Positions 1 to 10,382 of a DNA stretch of 64,000 nt are shown in pieces (position 1 is the stretch's first letter; each line of letters opens with the position of its first letter). A program made the position numbers and the translations under genes. The notes under the pieces were generated by a model. It ran no database searches and was not told the origin of the DNA. It worked only from the letters and a program-made list of their open reading frames with translations. Source of the stretch: Tubiluchus corallicola (Eukaryota; Priapulida; Priapulimorpha; Priapulimorphida; Tubiluchidae); NCBI GenBank assembly GCA_030141605.1, contig JAQGDQ010000038.1:620001-684000 (forward strand). Reading direction: 5' to 3'.

Positions 1-1635
1 AAGAGAAGATAATTTCGTAAATCATTTCCGGTGGTGGGCCTCAGTCACATGAAGAGAGGTAAAAGATAAGTAAAAAACGAAAAAATGAATCTTTATTTGG
101 AGGAGATAAGGCGCGGTATTACCTTTGGCTGTGTTTAAACGATAAGCACTTGTGTTTCCTAAAATTTGTTCAAGAGCGTCGATCTATTATCGACCTCGTG
201 ACGCAACTTCAGTCACGTCGTTTTACCCAGGGCAGGTGGATGCCAGTACCACCACACAAATAGTGAATGTGCCCCTTTGGCAAAACACTTTGGTAACTTT
301 GCGCGGATGTATAATTCACGCCATTTATAATGTACAACAATAGCTACAATTATTATTACAACCCATCAGCGTTACTAGCCTATTCTTTAATGTGTTCTAA
401 TTACCTTCGCCTGGAATCTGCTACTGCTTTATCCTACCAGGACCGTTAGCGATTCAGTGCGTGTTCTGTAAAAATTCGTGATTTCAACTAATTTCGGTTC
501 AGCGGGGAAAATGAGTGCTATGTACCAAACATTATATTAAGCTAGGTCAAACGCTGCCATTAAATAATCGACCGTTTACTGTTTCTTGACTGACAAACGA
601 TTATTCCTTCCTGGTTTGTATTACAGGCGGTTTTAGGGCTGTAACTCTTTGCTATAATTCTAAAAAGTGTGTCAAACATAATACCTGGGGCTTGCCTTGA
701 CTAACCACCTCTATCTGTCTATAATAGAATACTAGACAAGCATAGCCCACAAATACGTAGACATGTTTAAGGTAAACCAAATCCAACATTCAATAAAAGT
801 TAAACTAACACAAATCATGAGCCAAAATTGAAAACAACAACCAGGAGCATATAACACTTTTTTGAAGTCTCAAAGTTGAACCAGTCCATACCATCTCGAC
901 GAGAGTTAATCATCAAGAGATTACACGTCTGTAAGCACTTAATCTGGGCTAAATGTCACTCGAGTGCTGCAAAAGAAACTCTGAAGCAGGTCGTACAAAG
1001 GAAATAAAGTTGTAAAGTCATTGACCCAATGCTACCGCTTTTACGGACGTCAAACAAATTATTAGTGAAAATCTCTTTGTCTTACCGGAGTTACTCCGGA
1101 TGGCTAGAGCTAAAAAGGCAACAAGTGGATTGTTTCGTAATTAGAAAAACTAGCAGCTGTTGGTACAGAACTGGTTCGAAAGTTAAGCTGCTCAGCGCAG
1201 TTTCGCTTTTGTGAATTATAGATTTGTTATTATTACCTAGGATGAACAAAACGCGATGCTAAAATACTAAACGGGGAGAAGGCCTACATCGGTTTAATTT
1301 TTTTATCACATTACCATGTAGAAAAAAAATCATTTCGACAAGCAATGTGCCAAAAACTGATAAAAAATCAGTGTTATATAGGATGGAGATTATAATATAT
1401 ATGCAGATACATATTTCAAGTAAGTCTAGTCAAATAAAAGTCCAGTAAAAGTGTAAATACTCCCTAAAATGCATGTAAATCAGTTTCCAGACCGCTTCAA
1501 TTCCTTCAAACACGCAGGTTGAATGCCGCTTTAAGAAAGTTCAAGGATCTTCTAGTTGATGGCGTGGTTAATAAAAACGGTATATTTAATCTTGTAGGCC
1601 AACAAATAGCGATTATTCAGTAATTTAAAACTCAC
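1..1635. other. Non-coding stretch, probably fascin intron
   Basis: This stretch lies directly 3' (in gene sense) of the donor that ends the fascin exon, so it is most simply the first part of the next fascin intron. I found no further fascin exon on the minus strand here, and no convincing plus-strand gene. The short open frames present lack codon-like composition and splice context. The remaining fascin exons should lie beyond the left edge. Confidence 0.5.
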
Positions 1636-2455
1636 CTTGTTTAGTTGATACCCTTCTTCCATTGTGTGCCACAAAGCTGGCTTGGGGATGGGATTCCTCC
1701 ACTGCAAACAGTTCATCCTTGGTAATGCTGGAATTCCTCGATTTCATTTGGCCATCGGCTCCCACAGCAGTCAAGTAGCGTCCAGCGCAGTCCTTCAGTG
1801 CCAGATAACCAGAATAAAACTCAATGCGAAAGCTGGTGTTTTCATCCGGATCGTAGACCAACCTGCCATCTCTGTGAAGGTAGCGGTTGTCACACGTCTT
1901 CACGGCGTATCCGCCATCTCTCATCTCCAATGTAATCAATGAATCTTCACCCCAGGGAATGGAATCGTCCACGTGCAATTCGTCGTCTCGTAGATGGACG
2001 TACCTCTTTCTGTTGACGCTGCGCAAGTTAACTTGAGGATGGACAGCCAAATGGACAGTCCACAATATATTATCAGTCAAACTCGCCTTCGTCTCGCATT
2101 TTAGACGGTCACCAGATCCGCCAAAGTAGTAGCCAAATTCAACCGACTTCAAGGCCCATCTGCCGTCCTTGCTGATTTCAATTGCAAACTTCTCGAACTT
2201 CCCCTTATCTTCTTCCTCGCAGGTGACATTGCCATTCTTATCGGTGGACAGGTAACGACCGAGGTGAGAACGCAGGTAGACATGGTTACCGCTGTTCGGT
2301 TCAAGTGACCACGTCTGCTTTCGTTTGAGAGACGATCCGCTAGCGTTGATCTTATAACCGAATGTTTCAGCAGTCAAGTATTTTCCATTGTGGTTTATCA
2401 ATCCAACGTTCCACCTAGCTCCATAGTTATTGTGACCATTTGTAATGGACATCAT
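1636..2455 (-). CDS. FSCN1: Fascin, first coding exon (partial gene)
   Basis: Fascin cross-links actin filaments into tight parallel bundles in filopodia and microvilli. This exon gives 273 complete codons, covering beta-trefoil domain 1 (about residues 10-135) and most of domain 2. Fascin signatures are clear: GKYLTAE, LRSHLGRYL, GNVTCE, YFGGSGDRL, HPQVNLRSVNRKRY and DGRLV. The motif SSLKRKQ matches the segment around human Ser39, the PKC site that controls actin binding; here it is Ser42. The frame is open slightly upstream, but the first ATG is at 2455, about 11 bases after a splice acceptor (ag at 2467-2468), so a 5'UTR exon is likely. The exon ends in phase 1 at a gtgagt donor. Human FSCN1 also has a very long first coding exon ending near the same codon. 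The C-terminal half (domains 3-4) is outside the window. FSCN1 versus FSCN2/3 cannot be decided from this half. Confidence 0.95.
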
Positions 2456-2465
2456 GTTCAAAAAT

Positions 2466-4799
2466 CCTGTTTGTTTTTACAAAAGATATGAGAAGCTGAG
2501 CAAAAGCGATGTCTAGGTTTATTGAATTAAGTACAAAATGTCCTAGTATGAAGAATCGACACAATCTTCCTGAAAGCTGTAAATGGCACAGAAATTCCAA
2601 AATTTTCCAACAGCTATGGTCGCTCTACAGCTGACGTCTGCTACAGCTTTGAGCTTACTACAGAAATTATCATAATAATTATTCTACCGTGATAAGCAGT
2701 GCGTGTAATTATTCAGTTTCGGGGCCGCAGAGGCGTGGCCATCGAGAGAGGGAACCAACGATAGGGTAGCCGGTAACTTTTGTAATACTCTGCTAGTCTA
2801 AGCTGGTTCGGCTTAATTACTATCTCTAAAAACATCGAAAAGAAAGATAAATTGACAAGTCTAACAGAGTAACGTGGGTAATTCTTATAACAGTTACTAA
2901 CGATGACCAAGGGGGAAGCTAAGATGTCTTGTAGGACTAGATTAGCAGTAAAAGAATGATTGCAATTAATTCTATATATAAGCGCCTAAAGGGTTCTACG
3001 TAGAACTGACAGCTTTGTGTACGCGGCACACCTCCAGTATATGAAAACGTAACATGACTGTAACACGTTGTTGTAACACTGTAACGAATTTAAATATTGG
3101 TTATTATTTTGTTTGATTGATTTTAATCCATCGGGTCTGTGACATACACGTCCTTTGTCTAATGTGTCGTTTATTTGTAATTGTCTATCTGTTGTACCCA
3201 AAAAATCAAACAAGATTCAAGTCATTTTACTATTAAACGGAATTAAGTAATTCAAGCTGCCTTATTTTAAACACGTGGCGGCATCTATTGATAAGTTATA
3301 AATAAGAAAAATAAGAAGCTAGAAAGCCAAGTGACCGCTTGTTTTGCGACTAAATTCCGTTAGATTTAGCTACGCTGGCAAGTTACTTGCCCTGGCAACA
3401 TTTGCAGACTTCTGATTGGCGTAGTAACATGTCAATGTGATTGTCTCTATAGAAAATATCATTAAAAGGCCTGACAAAATTCCAACGATGAAGGGGTGAA
3501 GAAGCCCCCTTGGAGCAAACAAATTAAAGTAATAATACTGAATTGGATTAGACATGTACTAAAAATATCAGCTAACACTTTAAGCTGAGTCTGAGGTAAG
3601 GGTAAATTAGGAATTGATTTCTTACTGTTGCTGTTGAAATAATCGCCTGAAACTCGACATACTGTCAGTTTAGCAATAATCAGATAAAAGTTTAATGAAT
3701 TCCACATAATTCTGTGACGTTTTTGATTAAAAGCTAAGATGGTAAGCAAACTGGGATCAAAAAATTAATATCGTCATTTATATAGGCCTACAGTTGTGAC
3801 TTATGGCTTCAAATGTGTCTGTACGCAGGTTTTGATCACAGATAAAATGCCGTGACAGTAAAAAATTCTTCAGGTTACCAAAAACAGTTTTCATTTGAAC
3901 TTGTAAGTTTAACACAAAAATCATACGTAATGACACAATTAAGTAGATGTTCCATGTACGAGCATCACGAAATCTCGGAAAACTTCTGATGCTCTAATAC
4001 GTTAGACCTAGAACACCCACAAAGGGCTTACAGGGGCCTCACAAAGACTTCCTCTAAATGCTTCATTGACAGCGGGCTGCTTTTCTGCAGCTGATGAACG
4101 ACGTGATTGGTTTAAGAATGGGTGCTCAAAATGGGAGCGCCCAAGCGTGAAACGATCGCGACTTTAAAGTGATTTTATTAATTACAAGAGGCTCTTATCA
4201 CATTTTTATTATTGTATCCTTTAAACATTTTTTGTGGACATTGATGAAATAAGCCAACTCCCAGGAAGGCTTGGCCTTTCCTGGCGGCTAGACGGCGATA
4301 TTTTGCTCTGAAGTGGCAACACTTGTGACAAATCACGTGACGTATGTTTGTTTTGGCGGTACTGTACATCATTGGGTTGGGTTCGTTTAGTCTATTGAAC
4401 ATTTGCTTTTAATTTCTTGATTATCTTTTTACTCAACCATACATAGGTTATCAAGTTGTTCACTAAAAAAATCTTGGAAGCGTTTGGTATGTTTGGTTAC
4501 AGTATTTTCAGCTTCATTTCTAGCTAAATTGACTGTGAATATTTCGGTACCATGATGAAGCTCGTTATTTGAATGCCGGTATGGGTTTCGCACATTCCTC
4601 TTTTCTGTATGATAATTCCTTTACAGAATCTGGACTTTTCTCCGACATATATCTATAATTAATTACCAGCAAAATTATTGATTGCATACAGTGTACTGTA
4701 AGCCTTATTTTCTGTGATACAGAACAATGTTTCGATCAGTGCAATCGATTGTTTTGCAGTTTATCTATTAATAAGTATGCAAAAATTTATATTCACACT
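2466..4799. other. Intergenic, upstream of fascin; no gene seen
   Basis: The fascin promoter and 5'UTR exon should lie here on the minus strand. I see only AT-rich sequence with short open frames on both strands, no recognisable protein motif, and no repeat structure that stands out. Confidence 0.4.
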
Positions 4800-5725
4800 G
4801 ACACAAAAATATATGATGAGGTTTGTTGTCCCATTGACCATGAGCACTTGCAAAACAACATTGACCAGATAGATGGTGTCACAAATGGTAAATGAATTTT
4901 AATATTGACAAATGCAACCTGTTAACCATTAGGAGACCAGATGTTGCTGATCGCAAATACCAAATGGCACAAGGACAATGTGCAATGTAGAAATTACAAG
5001 TGTTAGTGAGCAAAAAGACTTGGGCATCATTGTTGATAACTGTCAATAAAGGTCACAGAAGGCTTACGCTTATTAAGCGAAACTTCACTTATTTAAATGG
5101 GCTCATGGTGACCCAATTGTACAAGTCAATGGTCAGATGAATTTTGGGTTATCGCGGTATGATTTGGGATCCAGCAAGGCAAGATATGATAAGATAAATT
5201 GAACCAGTTCAGCGTCGAGCTACTAGACTGGTACCAGTAGTTTCTGGATTGCCATATTTTATGAGAATCCAGAGGCTAGGGCTAACTACTTTAAAATATA
5301 GGTGTAAGAGGCAGGACTTGATCCAAACATTCCTCATTTTAAAAGGTTTTGATATCATTGATGCTAGCAAAATGTTTCCATCTCAGACTTATTGTGGTAC
5401 TAGAGGTCATCCGTACAAAATCAAGAAGAGAGCAGCCTTCAATAGACGGAGCAGAAAACGAGAGATACTTTCAATGCAGGTGGTTGACGAATGGAGTAAA
5501 TTACTGGAAAATATAATCAATGCCGCTAACCCTTCCCAGTTTAAGTCCCGATTAGATCGATATTGGCAGCATAACCAGAAAAGTTTGTCGATCCTAGACT
5601 GCCTCAATGGCAGCAAAATGTTTTGCGACACAGTCCTTGATCATGGAGTACCACTGTTTCTTTTAAGTCATAAATATAGAACACAAAGAAGATTGGAGAG
5701 AAATATAAGCTATTTTTCAGCTTAA
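4800..5725 (+). mobile_element. LINE (non-LTR retrotransposon) reverse-transcriptase 3' remnant, broken
   Basis: Translating the plus strand in pieces gives the C-terminal part of a CR1/jockey-type LINE polyprotein. There is a degenerate segment around 4825-5060 (LQNNIDQIDG, NIDKCN, QKDLGIIVDN), then NFTYLNG, QLYKSM and RRATRLVP around 5080-5240. An open 158-codon tail follows (5249-5725) with MRIQRLGLTTLKYR, GTRGHPYK and VDEWSKLLENIINAANPSQFKSRL. The upstream part has stops and frameshifts (for example near 4890-4930 and 5045), and no endonuclease domain or complete RT palm is present, so it is a 5'-truncated dead copy. The last open part can mimic a gene but should not be annotated as one. 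Confidence 0.85.
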
Positions 5726-6142
5726 CCTCTATCCTGCGACGGTAACATACGTGGAAACGTTTTCATGCGTACGTAACGCATGATACGTGATCTGTATTCG
5801 CCGATCTGGCAATTGCTGTCGTTCAAATACGCATCACATAGCTATACACTTGTAGACAAGTTACAAGTTCTATCACTAGGTGGTGATACATAATGTATTG
5901 TTCACTTCATTGCAAAATGTTTCGTGCTTTCTTTTCCATCTAAATCTAATAATACAATAATAAGCTAATGCCACTTTTGTAGCAATACTTAATTCTTGAT
6001 CACTGTCACACTGAAATGACTTAGGCTGCCAATAATTATTATGGATTTCTCGTGAACAGCTACCAAAAAAGTCGAAGGAGCATTGTGACATTGTTAATAT
6101 GCTAAGCAATAAGCATTCAGTCATGGACCCACGCATGATAAC

Positions 6143-6630
6143 TAGGGGTGAGCATTCTTTGCTAGAAAGCGAATTCTAATTGAATCGAATTTGTAAGTTT
6201 CGAATTCGACTCGAACCGAACTTGAGTATTTCGAATTCGAATCGAATTCCAATTGAGATTGAAAAATTTTCGAACAAGTTTTTGAACCACCAGTAAAAAT
6301 CAGTCTTATTAAGATCATGCATATTACTCGATTTTTTTCTGCAGTAAAACAACTAATAATTTGTTTAAAAGGTAAACAAATGACAGACTCTCTTTCCTTT
6401 TCTATTACCACATGTACTGTAATTTCAAGAAGATGTAAAAAATAAAAATAAAACTTCTTTTATAATCAACGGACCTGATGCTGTGTACAGAAATCACAGC
6501 TAAATTATGCTAATTGCATGATGTTTTAATGATAAAGAACGTATATGGTTGAAGTGCTGTATTATTTGAATTTAGAGTTTTAGGTTTGAATCAAATTCAA
6601 ACTAAAAAACACGTTCGATGCTCACCCCTA
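6143..6630. mobile_element. hAT-like non-autonomous element (MITE), copy 1
   Basis: The two ends form an inverted repeat: taggggtgagcat at 6143 and its reverse complement ending at 6630. They are flanked by an 8-bp near-identical duplication, atgataac at 6135-6142 and ataataac at 6631-6638 (7 of 8). An 8-bp target site with a TAGGGGTG-type terminus is typical of the hAT superfamily. The left subterminal part carries clustered GAATTCGA-like palindromes (about 6170-6250). The 488-bp element contains no transposase. It lies just upstream of the membrane-protein exon at 6784. Confidence 0.8.
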
Positions 6631-6783
6631 ATAATAACAGTCAGTGTAAGTCATAGAGATGAGATCACACATTACATGCACATTTTGTCAGTAAATGTTC
6701 AGCAAATTTTATTTTTACTTACGTTTTTTTGTTGTTTCAGGTTTGGTCAGCAAGTAAAGTTAATGACATAACTACAAAGAAAG

Positions 6784-7371
6784 ATGTCCCAAATCAGCAC
6801 TGCTATTTCAGATTTTGTTCTTGCAGCTGCTACTTTGCTATGTGCATTAAGAGTAGCCCCATCACACATTTTTGCTAGGATTGGGTTTGGAATTGTAGGT
6901 GGAGCTGCTTCATGTGGTGTCGTTCGATACGCTTTTTCCAGTCCTCCGCGTAACATAGCTTACTACCATGATTTACTTACATGGTTATCATATGTTGTTG
7001 GTATGCCACTGCTGGCTTCAACCTACTTGTATCTTCACAGTTATTCTAAAGCTGGCTTTGGCATTGCATGCGGTGCTGTCGTTTTGGTAGTGGCATGGCA
7101 GTATTTGAATCGTGATGTGCAGAAGGCTATAATGAAGGCTGCTGCTGGTGGCAGTATCATCACTATATTGGTTCTTAGCTTTATGCATGTTAATGTGTAC
7201 GGCCTTGTTGGTGCCGGGATGTATCTTGTGTCAGCCCTGGTGATTGGGGAGAGAGGAAGCATAAACGGAATTCCAAGAGTTGATCTCTTGCATTATGGAT
7301 TGGTTGTGGCTAATTTTGCATTATTTGCTGGGATGTATAATGGCACTCTTCCAATTAATGTCCGATACTGA
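6784..7371 (+). CDS. Small multi-pass membrane protein, single coding exon
   Basis: A 195-residue protein, complete from ATG (MSQISTAI) to TGA. A canonical acceptor (ttgtttcag, ending at 6740) lies 43 bases before the ATG, so a 5'UTR exon is spliced on. The protein is strongly hydrophobic with about six membrane segments, near residues 8-24, 30-48, 64-88, 92-107, 120-150 and 167-187. There is no cleavable signal peptide and only short loops, including a central SSPPRN loop after segment 2. No catalytic motif is visible. The length and six-segment plan resemble small animal TMEM-type proteins, but I do not recognise the family with certainty and give no symbol. The reading frame is clean, codon use is coding-like, and flanking transposon fragments do not enter the exon. 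Confidence 0.8.
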   Translation: MSQISTAISDFVLAAATLLCALRVAPSHIFARIGFGIVGGAASCGVVRYAFSSPPRNIAYYHDLLTWLSYVVGMPLLASTYLYLHSYSKAGFGIACGAVVLVVAWQYLNRDVQKAIMKAAAGGSIITILVLSFMHVNVYGLVGAGMYLVSALVIGERGSINGIPRVDLLHYGLVVANFALFAGMYNGTLPINVRY

Positions 7372-7980
7372 GTAGATTTAGTTAGGTTCCTATAATCACC
7401 TGTAGCTTAGAGTTACAACCATTTTCTGCAGGCATTTTACTTGGTGCTATGTTTAGAGTGAATTTTTTTAAAACTTAAACTGCCAGTAACATAATGAGTA
7501 GATCTGTACAAGCGTTGATCGAATAGACTTAGTACCATGTTACTCTTATGTGTGTACCATGTTACTCTTATGTGTGTAGTACATACCATATTTGCTAACT
7601 ATATATTGAGATTTTCGATAAGATTTCTTTTTTATAAGTAACTAGTTTGGTTCCACAATGTACAGTTTAGGTTATCTTAGTTGTCATTAAAAGTGTTGCA
7701 AGCATTGTTATTATTAAGCTGCATAACCAGTAAATGTAGTAACTAATAACCGTGGCACATCCAGTACTTGTGTCTACATTTATTTTGACCATCCCAGCAT
7801 TCTTGCCAGTCTATACGTACTACCACTTTTATAAAGTGTACGAAAATTGTTGATTATATTCCTCATAATTCAATTCATTAAGTGCTATATTTGGGAACTA
7901 CTGGTTGTGCACATAGTTCATTCTTATGATAACTCACTGATAGACATAGCCTTAAATCAACATTGTGTAGCATCAGATGT
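7372..7980. other. 3' region of the membrane-protein gene with a short tandem duplication
   Basis: This is probably the 3'UTR and downstream DNA of the upstream gene. A 22-bp unit starting gtaccatgttactctt occurs twice in tandem at 7532-7553 and 7554-7575. No other gene is seen. Confidence 0.5.
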
Positions 7981-7982
7981 CT

Positions 7983-8072
7983 GTTGATTATAAAAGAAAT
8001 TTGATTTTTATTTTTTACATCTTCTTGAAATTACAGTACATGTGGAAACAGAAAAGGAAAGAGAGTCTGTTA
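7983..8072 (-). mobile_element. Inverted internal fragment of the hAT-like element family
   Basis: About 90 bases match the reverse complement of the internal part of the hAT-like element at about 6381-6470 (shared run ttacatcttcttgaaa and beyond, with a few mismatches). No terminal inverted repeats are present here, so it is a truncated or rearranged copy in opposite orientation to copy 1. Confidence 0.75.
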
Positions 8073-8999
8073 TTCAGAACAAGATGAATTAATGGGCATT
8101 TTTTATTGTATTTTGTGTTCATTTTGCTTGATCAGTAGAAAATGTGGCAGAAATTTTTGAGATAAGTGAGAACTGTTTCGAATATATGAGAGCATCATGA
8201 GAGAAGTGCTTGTTATTTAGGGACCAAAGAATTTTGCATTTGCAAAATACAGTTTGACATGTAATTATGTGACTTGGTCCTAAAGGGTATTAAAGAGTTG
8301 GCTTAGTTTTTAGTTGGCATAACTGGCATAGTGTTTTAGCTGAACCTAGCTAGCAGATTTCTGGTTAGCAGATAAACCGTGCAGCAACATAAATTATGAT
8401 ATTCAAAAATATGTAATATAATTTATTTAAAGTTATATGTTTTTACTTTTAATATCACTGGTTGCAACCATGGCATTTCATTGCTATTTATATAAATGTT
8501 ATTATGCACTTTGCAGTTTAGCTAGTGTAACAGTTGAATGTTGTTATGGGTCTTGTAAATTTTGAGCTCTTGATGCTTGTAATAACCTTATTGTGTAATT
8601 TAACAATTTCAGTGAGTGTAGGCAGAGATTCCGCTTGCAGATATTATGTTCTCAGGTGTAAATTTTACTAGATTATCGGTTTTGCCGAATGAACTTTAAT
8701 GGTAGCTATCTACCTTGTTCTTTCAATTATGTAATTTTAATCATTATGATAAATTTTAAATACAGTACAGACTTTGCAACCTGAAATTACACTACATGCA
8801 TTTATTCTTCTGATATATGCATATTATGTTTTATCCTTCTAATATATGAATTAATTTAGTTTATAGTGTACTGATGATATGGTTAAGTCATTTACTCAAC
8901 ATTTATTAAAAGTGAAAAATATATGCCATTGTCTACATTTTTAATTAATCACTGTTGTGACCATAGAGTCATAAGTTTAAGAAATATCAGATCATCTAC

Positions 9000-9075
9000 T
9001 AGGGGTGAGCATTCTCTACCAGAAAGCGAATTCGAATCGAACCGAATTTGTGACTTTCAAATTCGAATCGAACAA
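9000..9075 (+). mobile_element. Left end of a second hAT-like element, truncated
   Basis: The sequence begins taggggtgagcattct, then agaaagcgaattcgaa, repeating the left terminus and GAATTCGA-rich subterminal part of the element at 6143. I do not find a matching right terminus in the following kilobase, so the copy appears truncated. Confidence 0.7.
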
Positions 9076-10382
9076 GCTGAAGAATAACATACAGCTGACT
9101 TTTTTAATAATTATTATTGAAAGAACTTTTCTGTTACAAATTAATGTATATGTGCCAGACTGTCATGATGTAAGGATTTGACCAGAAAATATTATAGCTG
9201 ATGCAGTAATACATACAAACACAATTATTATCACGTTTTATGAAAACTTTATTGCCATATGCATAATAAAATTTTAATACATAGTTGTTCCAAACCATAT
9301 GATTGCCAAATTGTTTTTGTCAGTGAATAAAAATGTACATAATTACGTTATTAGGACTGTGCATGGACAAATGTACTTCTTTGTCATTTTTTTGCTACTG
9401 CTGAGGTGGGCACTGGTGGAAATACCGAGAAATATGGAAACATGCGAGTTTGTCCATGTTGTGTTTAAAAAATACCATTACTTTTGGGATTTTTTTTTCT
9501 GAATTTCATAACGAATTTTAATTTTCTGTGATGTTAATCTTAATATTAATAACAGTTCAAGCCAGTTCAGTTTTACTAATCATTATAGATTTGTAGAAAG
9601 TTCATATTCACTCACAATGTCCAAGTCACAGTTTTATTACTTTTATCTTTACAGCCAAACAGAAAGATCGAAATATTAGTAACCCCACTCCCTGCCGCAT
9701 TATGTTGCAGTTTACAGTTCCCAAATCTTCCAAAAGGTTGTTCTTACACCTATACAGATAGAACCAGGACGGATCATGGTTTTAACTCATATTGGGTCTC
9801 CTTAGACTCCTTACTGACTCACTAACTGCTTTTTAGTACATTGAACACGCATGGCTTAACTTTGGTTGCTAGATACACTCAATAGCGATTTGGCTGTGGC
9901 TGTCCATCTTGCTGAGCCTTGCTCTTTGATACTATAAAACTTCTATCATTTTACTATGGTGAAACTTCCATGCTACAATGATGTGTAGCTATGGTGAGTG
10001 CTGCACCAACCCTAGTAATATTTAAATCTTTAACCGATGATTACTTTGTGAAAAAATGGGGTCTCTATGGATGACCCTAATCATGACAGTATAACAAACT
10101 ACAGACTCAGGCCATTGCAGCTTTTTGCATGCAGCTTATAAATAAAACAAGCTTAAGTGTAACTTCAAACATTTGCAATTCCAACTTTTGCCTACAGATG
10201 GCTCTAAGTTTATAAACCAAAATTTTGGTATTTTTAGTGGAATTGTTTTAATTCATAGACAAATTAATTTAATAATTTTTAAATTAATTGAGTGAAATTA
10301 TGAATTTAGACATTTTTATAATTAATTATCTTGCTTAGCTTTGTTGCCTGCGAAGACGGTTAGACGAAGCCTTAATACTGAA
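9076..10382. other. Intergenic, upstream of PDZD11
   Basis: AT-rich sequence with no convincing coding exon. The PDZD11 promoter and any 5'UTR exon should be here; no TATA box or other site can be assigned with confidence. Confidence 0.4.
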
